A stretch of 49,652 bases of DNA from an uncultured bacterium (GTDB taxonomy: Bacteria > Cloacimonadota > Cloacimonadia > Cloacimonadales > Cloacimonadaceae). The notes under the pieces were generated by a model. That model had not been told where the DNA came from and did no database searches. It was given only the letters and a program-made list of their open reading frames with translations. Where the stretch lies: positions 1-49,652 of the forward strand of contig CALLHY010000064.1 in NCBI GenBank assembly GCA_938009275.1, written 5' to 3'. Of the stretch, positions 33,849-43,842 are shown piece by piece; position 1 is the stretch's first letter; every line of letters begins with the position of its first letter. Both the position numbers and the translations under genes were made by a program.

Positions 33849-36800
33849 CTATGTTTTTAATATCTCGATAGCCGTTTCAAACTGCTCAATATAGCTTTGT
33901 TCAGAATCCAGTTCTATTATCAGTTTCAGGTTTTTGCCTGCATCAAAGCGTAGGGGCTGGGCAATCTTTGAGGTGAAGCGCAGCAAATCCTGCTTGGGCG
34001 GCATCTTTTTGGGGTCGTATTCCATTATCAGTTTGTCTTTGCGAACGTGGCAATTCAAGAGGGAATGCATTTTGGTTAACTGGCTTAGCTTGAAGTAATT
34101 CAGCATCCAGCGTGCTTGTTCGGGTATCTCGCCGAATCTGTCTATCAGTTCTATTTCAAATTCGTCGATGTCTTCCAGTTTGTCCAGTTCACCCAAGCGC
34201 CGGTAAATGCGCAGGCGTTCTTCGTCATCGTCTATATATCCGGGTGGGAAGTATAGGTCTATCTCGGTGCGTACTTTTTGACGGGCAGCGGGGCTAATCT
34301 CTTCATACAAGGAGGAAGTGTCTCCCTTTTCTACTGCTTCAATGGCATTGCCGAGGATGCGGTTGTAGTAGTTAAAGCCAATTGCCTGAATAATGCCGCT
34401 TTGCTTGGTTCCTAATATCGTGCCTGCTCCTCTTAGCTCCAAATCCCTTAGAGCAACCTGAAATCCTGCCCCCAAATAATCATATTGGGTTAGGGCTTCC
34501 AGGCGGTTCTTGGCATCGGTGGTAGTCCCCTTGGGGATTAGCAGATAGGCGTATGCCCGGCGATTACTTCTCCCCACCCTGCCCCGCATCTGATATAGCT
34601 GTGCCAAGCCGAAAGTATCGGCACGGTCGATAAGGATGGTGTTGGCATTGGGGATATCGATGCCATTTTCTACTATGGTAGTGGAGATCAGCACCTGATA
34701 TTCCTTGCTTACAAAGGCATCCATCACTTGTTCCAAGTGGTGTTCCGGCATTTGGGCATGGCCAACTCCAAAGCGCACTTTGGGCATCTCGCGGCGTAGC
34801 TCTTCAGCAACAGTTTCTATGGTCTGTACCCGATTATGGATAAAAAATACCTGTCCACCCCGGTCAATTTCTCTGCGTATGGCATCTTTTATCACATCCA
34901 TATCACGCGGAGTGATTATTGTGCGGATGGGAAGCCTCTCTTTGGGAGAGGTTTGCATCAGGGAAATCTCCTTTAGCTTGGCAAGTGCCATGTTCAGGGT
35001 GCGGGGAATGGGAGTTGCGCTCATATAAAGCGTATCTACGTTGCTTTGTAGGGCGCGCAATTTCTCTTTGTGGCGAACTCCGAAACGGTGCTCTTCGTCT
35101 ATGATCAGCAGTCCCAGCTTATTGAAACGCACATCTTTGGAAAGTAATCGATGGGTGCCGATGGCAATATCTACATCACCACTGCGCACTCCCACCAGGT
35201 CTTTAGTAACCATTGCCGGGCTGCGAAAGCGGCTGAACATGCCTATGCGAACGGGGTATTGCGCCAGGCGTTCCTTAAACACTCGCCAATGCTGCTCTAC
35301 CAGCAAGGTAGTGGGTGCCAGCACCGCAACTTGATAGCCTGAACACACAGCCTTAAATGCTGCTCTAATCGCTACTTCGGTTTTGCCAAATCCTACATCT
35401 CCGCAGAGTAATCGCTCCATGGGAGCTGATTGCTCCATGTCATCCTTAATCTCGCGGCTGGCACGGCTTTGGTCGGGAGTATCTTCGTAGATGAATGCCT
35501 CTTCCATTTCTTGCTGCCATTCGCTGTCTGGCTTATGAGCAATGCCAATCCGTGCGGAACGCTCTGCATATAGCTTTACTATATCTGCTGCTATTAATTC
35601 TATCTGCTGGGTAGCACGGTGTTTGGTTGCGCTCCACTTCGCGCTGCCAAGCTTATTTAATACAGGATTAGCACCCTCTTCGGCAATGTATTTTGATACC
35701 AGGCTTAGCTGGAAGGTGGGCACATAAACCCTGTCGTCACCGGCGTAACGCAATACCAAACATTCTACGTCGCTGCCGTCTAACTTAATAATCTTCAGGC
35801 CTTCAAACACACCAATACCGTGATCCACATGCACCACATAATCACCGGGCTTCAGGTTTTCATAATCCACAATGCTTTCACCGGGAGAGTAGCGAGGGGC
35901 ATAGCGTTTGCGTTTGTAGCGATTAAATATCTCGTGATCTGTCCATAGGTTCAGGCGGCAATCTTGAATGCTGAAGCCTTCGTGCAATACACCGATGTGC
36001 ATCTCATAATCACTGGTGCCCAAGCTCTGCTGCATTCTTTTTGCCTGGCTTTGATTGTCAAACAGCAGTATATTTCTCCAGCCTTCTCCTGCATTGCGAA
36101 TCAGGCAGTCACCAAGAACCGACAAATCAGCATCAAAAGCAGGTTGTGCTTCGAAGGGGGCACGAAGGTTTTGGGTATTAAATGGTAACACAAATTCACT
36201 TTGGGACAGATATAGATTGCAGCTTCGCAATCTTAGCCTTTGGAACACATCATCATCTGCCATCAGTGCACTTGGGGGCGGAAGCTTGGCTTTGCTGCTA
36301 TGCTTAGCGGCTTTGGTATATGCTGCTAAAGTCTGCTCCATTAAGGCTTCATACTCTTCGTATATGTAGATATAGTTGTTCCACACAATGCAGCGTTCCT
36401 CTGGGGAAAAGTAATCGGCGAAGAGCTGTAGCTCTTTGGTTAGCAAAGCGTAGTAATTCTCAATGCCCTCAAAGAAGCCTTTTTCGCGCACTTTGGCAAT
36501 AACCGGTGAGCCACTGTCGATATCATTCAGGCACAGCTCACGAGCCGGGATAAGAGTTAGCTCTTTTATCTCGCCCGGGATGCTACGCTGTGTGGAAATG
36601 GAGAACTGACGCATACCAATAATCTCATCACCCCAAAACTCAATTCGTACCGGACTGGTTAATGGTGGGCTAAAAACGTCTATAATGCCACCACGGCGGG
36701 CTGCCTGATACACCTTGGAAACCTGGTATTCGATGGCATAGCCCATATTTTGAAGATCGTGCATAAGCTTTTCGGGATCATATTCCATGCCTTTGGATAG

Positions 36801-37229
36801 CTTCAAAATGTTCCGTTGCAAGCTATTTCGCGAGGGCAAATAGCGGCTGAAGGAACGAATAGACAGGCTGTAAATGGCGGGACAGTCGCTTTCTAACGCG
36901 CACAGCAAACTTTCCATGCGAGTGGCTCGAATGCTGTAATGGGGAGAGCGTTCTTCGTAGGGCAAAATCTCATAATCGGGCAGATAGTGGGCCTTATCTT
37001 TACCAATAAGGGCGCATAAGTCGTCCCATATGTCTTCGGCTATTATGTCGTCTTGGGATACAATAAGCATGTTCTTACCCAAATGCCGCCATAAATGTGC
37101 TGCCACCAAAGCTCTCGCGCTTTGGGACAGATGATAGATTTGGAAAGTCTGCCCGGCAATGGGAAGTTTTGTAAGTCCAGACAAAAACTCTGAGCTATCG
37201 AGAATGTCCGATAAAACTGTGTTTAGCAT
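33849..37229 (-). CDS. mfd: Transcription-repair coupling factor Mfd
   Basis: 1126 residues, the normal length. A UvrB-like N-terminal part (LPDYEILPYEERSPHYSIRA), the RNA-polymerase-interaction domain (LKPGDYVVHVDHGIGVFEGL near 460) and the RecG-like motor are visible. The motor has GDVGFGKTEVAIRA at about 608-621, DEEHRFG at ~711, MSATPIPRTLNMAL, TTIVENGIDIPNANTILID and the QMRGRVGRS motif. The C-terminal TRCF domain closes the protein. Mfd removes stalled RNA polymerase and recruits UvrA. Starts 11 bp after the uvrD-like stop, so both repair helicases are probably cotranscribed. Confidence 0.96.
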   Translation of the reverse strand: MLNTVLSDILDSSEFLSGLTKLPIAGQTFQIYHLSQSARALVAAHLWRHLGKNMLIVSQDDIIAEDIWDDLCALIGKDKAHYLPDYEILPYEERSPHYSIRATRMESLLCALESDCPAIYSLSIRSFSRYLPSRNSLQRNILKLSKGMEYDPEKLMHDLQNMGYAIEYQVSKVYQAARRGGIIDVFSPPLTSPVRIEFWGDEIIGMRQFSISTQRSIPGEIKELTLIPARELCLNDIDSGSPVIAKVREKGFFEGIENYYALLTKELQLFADYFSPEERCIVWNNYIYIYEEYEALMEQTLAAYTKAAKHSSKAKLPPPSALMADDDVFQRLRLRSCNLYLSQSEFVLPFNTQNLRAPFEAQPAFDADLSVLGDCLIRNAGEGWRNILLFDNQSQAKRMQQSLGTSDYEMHIGVLHEGFSIQDCRLNLWTDHEIFNRYKRKRYAPRYSPGESIVDYENLKPGDYVVHVDHGIGVFEGLKIIKLDGSDVECLVLRYAGDDRVYVPTFQLSLVSKYIAEEGANPVLNKLGSAKWSATKHRATQQIELIAADIVKLYAERSARIGIAHKPDSEWQQEMEEAFIYEDTPDQSRASREIKDDMEQSAPMERLLCGDVGFGKTEVAIRAAFKAVCSGYQVAVLAPTTLLVEQHWRVFKERLAQYPVRIGMFSRFRSPAMVTKDLVGVRSGDVDIAIGTHRLLSKDVRFNKLGLLIIDEEHRFGVRHKEKLRALQSNVDTLYMSATPIPRTLNMALAKLKEISLMQTSPKERLPIRTIITPRDMDVIKDAIRREIDRGGQVFFIHNRVQTIETVAEELRREMPKVRFGVGHAQMPEHHLEQVMDAFVSKEYQVLISTTIVENGIDIPNANTILIDRADTFGLAQLYQMRGRVGRSNRRAYAYLLIPKGTTTDAKNRLEALTQYDYLGAGFQVALRDLELRGAGTILGTKQSGIIQAIGFNYYNRILGNAIEAVEKGDTSSLYEEISPAARQKVRTEIDLYFPPGYIDDDEERLRIYRRLGELDKLEDIDEFEIELIDRFGEIPEQARWMLNYFKLSQLTKMHSLLNCHVRKDKLIMEYDPKKMPPKQDLLRFTSKIAQPLRFDAGKNLKLIIELDSEQSYIEQFETAIEILKT

Positions 37230-37240
37230 TGTTTTTCCTG

Positions 37241-39418
37241 CTATGGCTCGGTAGTTACAAAGCTACCGACTATTTTGGCAAGCTTGCCTTTTACAAATGT
37301 TATGGTCAGTATGGCATCAGCGCCTTCGCCATTAACGTTTAGCACTGTGCCCACCCCATATTCCTGATGAAACACTTTCTGCCCCACATGGTAATGCTTT
37401 TTGCTTTCGCGGGTGCTTTTATGCAGTTTATTCACGGCTCTGGGAGCAGGAGCTCTGCCTGTTTCCCCTCCGGGTTGGTCGAAGAGACAGGGATCAACTT
37501 CACCAATGAAGTGGCTGGGTTTGGCAAAATAGAATGTATCATATATTCTGCGGCATCGTGCGTTGCTAAGGAATAGATGCCTCTTGGCACGAGTTATACC
37601 TACATAAAAGAGACGTCTTTCTTCTTCAATTTCCTCACGGCTATCCATGCTCATCCTGTGGGGCAATAGCTCTTCTTCCAAGCCTACGATAAATACAGCC
37701 TCAAACTCCAGTCCCTTGGCATTGTGCAAGGTCATAAGCCTTAGAGAGTCGGCACTTTCGGAAAGCATATCCATATCGGTTTGCAGGGCAACAAAGGGCA
37801 AGAAGTCTGCCAGGAGCGGAGTTTTATCTTCCTCTCGCATGGCTCTTTCACTAAATTCGCTTACGGAACTCACGAATTCTATAAGGTTTTCTGCACGGGC
37901 AATGTCTCTGGGGTCGCTGCTTTTTCGGTATAGTGAAACCAGTCCCAGCTCTTCCACAATAAGCTTCACCAGGTCTAACACCGGGCTTTTCAATGCTGTG
38001 CTGCGCCAACTTTCCAATTGGGCAGCAAATTCACCTACACGCTTTTTTGCAGAGGAATTAAGTTCCGAGATGGCATCTACATTTTGCAAGGCGTTATAAA
38101 TCGGGATGCGGGTCTTTGCCGCAAAAGAAATAATGCGATTCACGGTAGTTTGTCCAATGCCCCGGGGAGGTTCGTTTATAATCCGCAAGATGCTTTCATT
38201 GTCCGCGGTGTTACAAATGCATGCCAGATAGCCCAGGAGGTCTTTTATTTCCTTTCGCTGGTAGAAGTGCAAGCTGCCTACTATGCTATATGGTATACGG
38301 GCTTGCATTAGTGCACTCTCGAACACACGGGACTGGGCATTGGTGCGGTATAGAATGGCAATTTGTTTTAGGGGAATGCTCTGTTTCATTAGTTCCTGTA
38401 CACGAGAGGTTACTCGTTCGGCTTCCTGATTTTCGTTCTCGTAGGTAATCAGCTTTGGCTTGTTGCCCTCGGGAAGATCGCTCCACAAAGCCTTGGTGTG
38501 ACGGCGGCGGTTATGCATAATAACCGCGTTTGCCAGGGCCAGTATGTTGCCTGTGCTACGGTAATTTTGTTCCAGCCTGATACTGCGAACTGAGCTATAG
38601 TCACGCTCAAATTCCAGAATATTGCGCAGGCTTGCGCCGCGGAAGCTGTAAATAGCCTGGTCGTCATCGCCAACCACGCATACTCGCTGATGTCCGCTGG
38701 CAATTTGGTGGATAATCTCAAACTGAGCCTGGTTGGTATCCTGATATTCATCTATCATCACATACTGAAATTGATGCTGATACTTTTCTCTAATCGAGGC
38801 ATTACTTTGCAGCAGTTTAGCAGTGAACAAGAGAATATCGTCGAAGTCCATGGCCTGATTTAGCAGCAGTTGCTGCTGGTACAGCCGGTAGATGCCCAGA
38901 AAGCTATTAAACTCCTTATCTTCATTAGCTGCTAAATCCAGCAGATCCTCGGGGAGCATCAGCTTATTTTTGTATCTGCCAATGCGGCTCAGCACGCGGG
39001 GGATAGGCATTTTCTGTGCATCGTAGCCATGCTCTTTGTAGAGCTTTTTTAGAAGCGATTTCTGAGCGTCATCATCGTAGATAGAAAAGTTTGAGTTAAA
39101 AGGCAGATGCGCCGATTCAAAACGCAAGATGCGCGAGCAGATGGAATGGAATGTGCCAACCCACAACGAGCGCATGGGTATCTTTAGCAGGTTTTCCAGC
39201 CTTTCTTGAAGCTCTCTTGCTGCTTTGTTCGTAAAGGTTACTATCAGCAGCTTCCAAGGCGGTACCTGAAGCTCACGGATAATGTATGCGGCACGGTAGA
39301 TGATAGACTTGGTTTTTCCCGAGCCAGCTCCTGCCAGTACCAAAATGGGGTGTTCGGTATCTGTAACAACCTCTAACTGACGTTCGTTCAGTTCGTTTTG
39401 ATAGTCTTGTAATGCCAT
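37241..39418 (-). CDS. UvrD/PcrA-family superfamily 1 DNA helicase
   Basis: 725 residues. Motifs in order: Q motif LNERQLEVV, Walker A GAGSGKT (30-36), FTNKAARELQERL, DEYQDTNQAQFEI, GDDDQAIYSFRGA, EQNYRST, YRTNAQSRVFE, TLHNAKGLEFEAVFIVG and FYVGITRAKRHLFLS. The C-terminal PcrA-type tail (GQKVFHQEYGVGTVLN) is present, which favours PcrA over Rep. A 3'-5' helicase for nucleotide excision and mismatch repair and for clearing RecA filaments. Precedes mfd. Confidence 0.95.
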   Translation of the reverse strand: MALQDYQNELNERQLEVVTDTEHPILVLAGAGSGKTKSIIYRAAYIIRELQVPPWKLLIVTFTNKAARELQERLENLLKIPMRSLWVGTFHSICSRILRFESAHLPFNSNFSIYDDDAQKSLLKKLYKEHGYDAQKMPIPRVLSRIGRYKNKLMLPEDLLDLAANEDKEFNSFLGIYRLYQQQLLLNQAMDFDDILLFTAKLLQSNASIREKYQHQFQYVMIDEYQDTNQAQFEIIHQIASGHQRVCVVGDDDQAIYSFRGASLRNILEFERDYSSVRSIRLEQNYRSTGNILALANAVIMHNRRRHTKALWSDLPEGNKPKLITYENENQEAERVTSRVQELMKQSIPLKQIAILYRTNAQSRVFESALMQARIPYSIVGSLHFYQRKEIKDLLGYLACICNTADNESILRIINEPPRGIGQTTVNRIISFAAKTRIPIYNALQNVDAISELNSSAKKRVGEFAAQLESWRSTALKSPVLDLVKLIVEELGLVSLYRKSSDPRDIARAENLIEFVSSVSEFSERAMREEDKTPLLADFLPFVALQTDMDMLSESADSLRLMTLHNAKGLEFEAVFIVGLEEELLPHRMSMDSREEIEEERRLFYVGITRAKRHLFLSNARCRRIYDTFYFAKPSHFIGEVDPCLFDQPGGETGRAPAPRAVNKLHKSTRESKKHYHVGQKVFHQEYGVGTVLNVNGEGADAILTITFVKGKLAKIVGSFVTTEP

Positions 39419-39423
39419 TTAAT

Positions 39424-39876
39424 CTAAAATGGGATATATACCCAAACTGGTTCTGATCTGCGTCCCTCCAGCTTGCCTTGAGGATAAGACTTGTAAGCAG
39501 AAACCTTGTAATAATATTCCACTCCTGGCATAACGGTTGGTCCGGTATGCACGAATATGCTATCCTGCACCTCACCAACAATGCTGAAGGCAGAATAGTA
39601 ACCTAAGCCACGATACACGTAATAACCTGTTGTATTGTCTGAATTATTTGCTCTCCAGCGGACAGTTACACTTTTAACCGATGCATTATTAGGTGAGGCA
39701 TTTACCGATACGCCATTTACTGGATCGGGAGTAACGATATTTATGTTTCCCAAAGGATCAAGAGGGTTGCTTCGTTTTAACCCACATGAACCCATACTCA
39801 AGGCAACGATAACCAACAGAGCAAATGCAAGTAGCTTTCTAATTAATTTCTCCGACAAGAGATGCTTATCTTTCAT
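39424..39876 (-). CDS. Small FN3-domain lipoprotein
   Basis: 150 residues. The signal peptide LLAFALLVIVALSMGSC gives lipobox Cys31, followed by GLKRSNPLDP, a start shared by many lipoproteins in this type of bacterium. Residues ~50-145 form one FN3-like domain (VTVRWRANNSDNTTGYYVYRG, GVEYYYKVSAYKSYPQG). Probably surface- or outer-membrane-associated; function unknown. It ends 5 bp before the helicase gene and begins 3 bp after the preceding gene's stop, in the middle of the wecA-like to mfd transcript. Confidence 0.82.
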   Translation of the reverse strand: MKDKHLLSEKLIRKLLAFALLVIVALSMGSCGLKRSNPLDPLGNINIVTPDPVNGVSVNASPNNASVKSVTVRWRANNSDNTTGYYVYRGLGYYSAFSIVGEVQDSIFVHTGPTVMPGVEYYYKVSAYKSYPQGKLEGRRSEPVWVYIPF

Positions 39877-39879
39877 ATG

Positions 39880-40491
39880 CTAAAACCTCACTTCCAGCCC
39901 ATTAGGTGTAACTTGGATGGTGTTGCTTTTTTGTCTTTCCAAAATCTCTTCCCACAGATTGGCATTGTACTGCTGAGTAGTTTGGATGGCATCGAATATG
40001 TTGTAAATCCAAACAATTGCAGCAAAGCCAAGCATTATCTGGGAGTATTGATGGGGGCTTTGCGCTTCTTTGTAATAGTACTGGATGTCTTCTATTTGCG
40101 TAGCTTGCTCATAAAGCCGGTAATTTGACATGGCTCTGTCCCAGAAATATAGCGACGTACCTACCAGCACCAATTCTGTGCTGAGGATAAGAGTTGCCTT
40201 GGTACTTGCCTTGCCAGCGAATTGACCCCAACCAGGAATAAGCACCGACTTCGTGATGTTTGACCTTAGTGGCAGAGCTTCCAGCTCATATATTTGCAGC
40301 AAGTCTTGTCGCGATTTTAGCTGATCACGATACTCAAACCTGCCCTGATAATCCTTCCATCCATACTTGGTGCTATCTGAAAAGGCCTGGATGTCAAAGC
40401 TTTGGGCAAAAATCGGAGCTAAGCTAAAGATAACGAACAACAAGGCTAAGTAAAGGGATTTGGCTTTATGTGATACAATATGCAGTTTCAT
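39880..40491 (-). CDS. DUF5683-like membrane-associated protein
   Basis: 203 residues. The signal peptide SLYLALLFVIFSLAPIFAQS is followed by a ~60-residue charged region and then the family-like SVLIPGWGQFAGKASTKATL (about 80-99). Two hydrophobic segments follow (ILSTELVLVGTSLYFWDRA; IMLGFAAIVWIYNIFDAI). The IPGWGQ motif and two following segments match DUF5683/TM2-like proteins. Function unknown. ATGA overlap with the TPR lipoprotein upstream. Confidence 0.75.
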   Translation of the reverse strand: MKLHIVSHKAKSLYLALLFVIFSLAPIFAQSFDIQAFSDSTKYGWKDYQGRFEYRDQLKSRQDLLQIYELEALPLRSNITKSVLIPGWGQFAGKASTKATLILSTELVLVGTSLYFWDRAMSNYRLYEQATQIEDIQYYYKEAQSPHQYSQIMLGFAAIVWIYNIFDAIQTTQQYNANLWEEILERQKSNTIQVTPNGLEVRF

Positions 40492-41909
40492 TTCAGCAGT
40501 GCCTCCGACAATCGGTTCAGGGGGACAATGCTCTTATCCCGCAGGTTAACTTGCCATACATACAGATAGGTCTCATTGGGGGCTATCAGATCATAGCGTA
40601 CTTCATACTTATTTTGCCCGGTAGAGAGCAGTATCTTCCATCCGCTGTCCCTAATTTCTGAGGCTTTGTAACGCTTAAGCATATCCTGTTTTTGGTTTCG
40701 GATTCTGGTATTAAGCAATCCTCCACGGTATTCATCAATAATGCGCTTGGCAAACTGAACTGGATTTGTAGCTGCATCTATCAGGTTTTGCATCTGCACA
40801 GCCTTGGCCCGGTACTCTGGCTTTGCATCCAGTGCGTAGGCCTGGTTATATGCTTTCACTGCATCATTATGTTTCCCGGCTGCCTCAAATTTGTCCCCTT
40901 CCTGAAAAAGCTCGGCAGCGCGGCGGATGTTCTCTTGCTTTGTGAATAGCTTATTTATAGCATCCAAGGCAGGTTGATAATCGGGTATTATGTCGAATGT
41001 CTTGCGGTAATGCACCAAAGCATTGGCAAAGTCACCTGCTTCCATGAGGCTGTTACCCTTGCTAACATACAATGATGTAATAGCCTCCAGTCTTTTGTAT
41101 ATCTGTTTTTCCTTGTCGGGATAATACTGCATGGCGATGCGAAACAGGCGGTCTGCCTCGGTGTAGTTTTGGTCTTCTATAAACTGCTCGGCCTGCTGCT
41201 GGTAAACATCAGATATCTGCCTGTTAAGGTCATTCAAATCAGCCAGAGGGTATTTTGCTATCTCGAACAGGATATTCAGTGATTCTGTATAGTAGCTCTG
41301 GCTGGCAAGCACTTTTGCATATTCTAGCTTACTGGGAATGAAGCGCATCACAATGTTACGGGCTTGTAGCTCAAAGGGATTGTTTGGAGTATTATCATAC
41401 AGCGACATATAGTCTCGCCAGGCCGCATCCTGATTTTTATCAACTTCCAGGTAGTAGCTGATGCGCCGGTATAACACTTCCGGGATATTGGGGCTGTCTG
41501 GCGCTTCGCGAATTATGGAATCAAGATAGTCTTTGCCCAGGTGTGGCTCTCCGTTACGAAATGCCTGCTCGCTTAGCTGCATATAGATATTCGCCAGATG
41601 CAAATCTGCTTCATCAGAATTTGATAACTTATAAAACCTGATTGCCAAAGGCCAATTCTTTCGCTCTGCGGCAGCTTCGCCCAAGGCGAAATAGCTGTTT
41701 GACCGTAAAAGTTCTGCCCGGGTGATCAGAGCTCCATTTCTACCATTCTTAATCAATACGTCCAGTTCTACAATGGACGCAGCATATCTTTTCTGGGCAT
41801 AAAGCTCTTCCGCGCTTTTCAGGCGGTTAACTTCGCAGCCGCCAAGCATGAGCAACAACGCTAACAGCATGCATGGTGGTAACTGATAATATCCCTTTAC
41901 TCTAAACAC
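40488..41909 (-). CDS. TPR-repeat lipoprotein
   Basis: About 473 residues. I place the start at a GTG (41909), because the ATG at 41993 lies deep in the preceding gene and would bury the signal peptide. The signal is CMLLALLLMLGGC with lipobox Cys. Tandem TPR-like helix pairs follow: AEELYAQKRYAASIVELDVL, YFALGEAAAERKNWPLAIRF, EQFIEDQNYTEADRLFRIAM, GDFANALVHYRKTF, GDKFEAAGKHNDAVKAYNQA. The C-terminal ~90 residues form a small beta-rich domain (NKYEVRYDLIAPNETYLYVW). Likely periplasmic scaffold. Overlaps the MBL gene stop by 8 bp and the next start by 4 bp. Confidence 0.8.
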   Translation of the reverse strand: MFRVKGYYQLPPCMLLALLLMLGGCEVNRLKSAEELYAQKRYAASIVELDVLIKNGRNGALITRAELLRSNSYFALGEAAAERKNWPLAIRFYKLSNSDEADLHLANIYMQLSEQAFRNGEPHLGKDYLDSIIREAPDSPNIPEVLYRRISYYLEVDKNQDAAWRDYMSLYDNTPNNPFELQARNIVMRFIPSKLEYAKVLASQSYYTESLNILFEIAKYPLADLNDLNRQISDVYQQQAEQFIEDQNYTEADRLFRIAMQYYPDKEKQIYKRLEAITSLYVSKGNSLMEAGDFANALVHYRKTFDIIPDYQPALDAINKLFTKQENIRRAAELFQEGDKFEAAGKHNDAVKAYNQAYALDAKPEYRAKAVQMQNLIDAATNPVQFAKRIIDEYRGGLLNTRIRNQKQDMLKRYKASEIRDSGWKILLSTGQNKYEVRYDLIAPNETYLYVWQVNLRDKSIVPLNRLSEALLK

Positions 41910-42639
41910 TATAAATCCAATCTTCCTTAGCAATTTCAAACAAGCCTTCCTTAAGCTCATGCCTGCGTTCCTGAAGCTCTTTCGACATCCCATGGTTTAG
42001 CACAATCCGCTTAATATTCAGATATTCTAGCTTCAAAATCTGGTCGGCAGATGGATGTCCGGCATCTACAATTATGGTATGAACATCTCGTATGAAATCC
42101 GCAATACAATCGGTAGTTGCCAGATCACTGCTGAATACCATATCTCCCGTCTCACCACTTATCTTAACCGACCAGGATTTCATCTGATTTGGCAAGCTAT
42201 GATCTTGAATCAAGCCTGCATATCCGAATAGATGATCGGTAGATTTGGTGGATACATTGTCCAGATATAGTTCCGTTTGCTCCATATCTAACACTAAGAG
42301 CTTGAAGCTAAATTTCTCTACAAACGTGTACATAGTGTGCAAGGTATCCATCACCACCGAGGGACGTTCCGGCAAGAAGAGCATTAATTGCTTTGTTCTA
42401 CCTGCCAAATATAGCATTTGCAAAACCATAAATAGCCCGCTGACATGATCGGGGTGATAGTGGGTTATCATAATGGCATCTAAGTCATCAGGTTCAATTT
42501 CGTGCTGTAATAGTCTTTGAGCGCATCCGTCCCCAGTGTCTATCAAGATAAAATGCTTATTGGTTTTTACAAGTAACCCGGAATGGTGCTTGTTCAGCTC
42601 TGGTAGTCCAGATCCTGTTCCCAAGATGATTGCTTCCAT
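41902..42639 (-). CDS. MBL-fold hydrolase, RNase Z-like
   Basis: 245 residues from the ATG at 42639 with AAGGTGTGA upstream. The N-terminal LGTGSGLPELNKHHSGLLV and FILIDTGDGCAQRL are RNase Z/ElaC-like. The metal site HYHPDH is at about 71-76, with a later Asp in VFSSDLATTD and a C-terminal His in VLNHGM. Compared with RNase Z the flexible exosite arm is not evident, so tRNA 3' processing is possible but not assured; phosphodiesterases and other hydrolases share this fold. Its stop overlaps the TPR lipoprotein start. Confidence 0.82.
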   Translation of the reverse strand: MEAIILGTGSGLPELNKHHSGLLVKTNKHFILIDTGDGCAQRLLQHEIEPDDLDAIMITHYHPDHVSGLFMVLQMLYLAGRTKQLMLFLPERPSVVMDTLHTMYTFVEKFSFKLLVLDMEQTELYLDNVSTKSTDHLFGYAGLIQDHSLPNQMKSWSVKISGETGDMVFSSDLATTDCIADFIRDVHTIIVDAGHPSADQILKLEYLNIKRIVLNHGMSKELQERRHELKEGLFEIAKEDWIYSV

Positions 42640-42640
42640 A

Positions 42641-43735
42641 TCACACCTTCTGTTTTTTCTGATTGTCTGGCACAACTATTGGCACTTGATCCAACTTTCT
42701 ACCGAATACCATAAAGAATACTGCGAACATCGAAGTGCAGATCATTAGTAGCTGACGATTGCCAATCCGGAATATTATTATTGAGGTTAGAACGATTAGC
42801 ACATTAATGGTATAGATTATTGAAGCAGTGACCTTTACCGAACCCAATACGTTATTTATCCTGTGGGTACTATGGTCTTTGCCGCCCTGCATAACGTGCC
42901 TGCCATCACGCTTACGGGTAAAGCTAACCAATGAAATATCGAAAATTGCATAAGAAAGCAGAAGCACGGGAAGCAGATAGAAAAACTTATCATTATAGCG
43001 ATTACCAGCGTGCTGGGCCATCAGGATTCCCATCGAGGACAAGAAATAGCCTATGAACATACTGCCGGCATCGCCCAAAAAGATGCGTGCGGGATTGAAG
43101 TTATATGGCAAAAAGCCAAAGGTAGATCCGGCAAAGCTTAGGGAGATAAGGGCCATTAATGCCATAGATTCTTGATTTGCCTGAGTGGTATTGGTGAGCG
43201 CAAAGGCAAAAAAGCCAATGCCCAAAATTCCAGCCATACCGCTGATTATGCCATCCATGTTGTCTAAAAAGTTCAAGGCATTCATCAAGCCTACCATCCA
43301 CAATACCATTAGTGGAAGGGTTATATATATACTGCCAAACATCAGCTTCAGTTCGCCCAGGCTAAAATTACTCAAGATAAATACCAAACTTACCACGAAT
43401 TGCCCAATCATCTTTATTAGCGGGCGCATTCCCCGGCGATCATCAATCAGGCCAATTACTACAATTAACACCGTTCCCAGCAGGTATCCTATCATCGGAC
43501 GGTCAAAATAGCGGCCAGGAGAGATGGTAACATCGTAAATACATAAAAGCACAAAGCCCAGGGCAACACTAAGGCCACCCAATAGCGGCACGGTTTTCAG
43601 ATGAATCTTGCGTGCTTCTGGCTTATCCACAAAGTTCAGGGCATTCGCCAGGCGAATTATAAACGGCGTTAAACCATATACAAATAGCCACGCCATAATG
43701 AATACGCTCAGGTATTCATAAATCCGGTTATCCAT
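42641..43735 (-). CDS. WecA/TagO-type polyprenyl-phosphate sugar-1-phosphate transferase
   Basis: 364 residues with about eleven hydrophobic segments. Family motifs: DKPEARKIHLKTVPLLGGL near the N-terminus, GLIDDRRGMRPLIK (DDxx site), NALNFLDNMDGIISGMAGI, ARIFLGDAGSMFIGYFL and the cytoplasmic FTRKRDGRHVMQGGKDHSTHR, whose HxH-type histidines suit GlcNAc/WecA-type rather than MraY specificity. It loads a sugar-1-phosphate onto undecaprenyl phosphate for surface glycans. First gene of the transcript leading to mfd; the MBL start lies 1 bp after its stop. Confidence 0.88.
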   Translation of the reverse strand: MDNRIYEYLSVFIMAWLFVYGLTPFIIRLANALNFVDKPEARKIHLKTVPLLGGLSVALGFVLLCIYDVTISPGRYFDRPMIGYLLGTVLIVVIGLIDDRRGMRPLIKMIGQFVVSLVFILSNFSLGELKLMFGSIYITLPLMVLWMVGLMNALNFLDNMDGIISGMAGILGIGFFAFALTNTTQANQESMALMALISLSFAGSTFGFLPYNFNPARIFLGDAGSMFIGYFLSSMGILMAQHAGNRYNDKFFYLLPVLLLSYAIFDISLVSFTRKRDGRHVMQGGKDHSTHRINNVLGSVKVTASIIYTINVLIVLTSIIIFRIGNRQLLMICTSMFAVFFMVFGRKLDQVPIVVPDNQKKQKV

Positions 43736-43842
43736 TATTTCTCCATTTTTTCACTAACGAGCACAATGCTGGAAGCCATAATTTTGTCAATGCTTTTGGT
43801 TAAGACCTGTTCCTGCATTTTACTGCCCCGGAAGCAGAGGAG

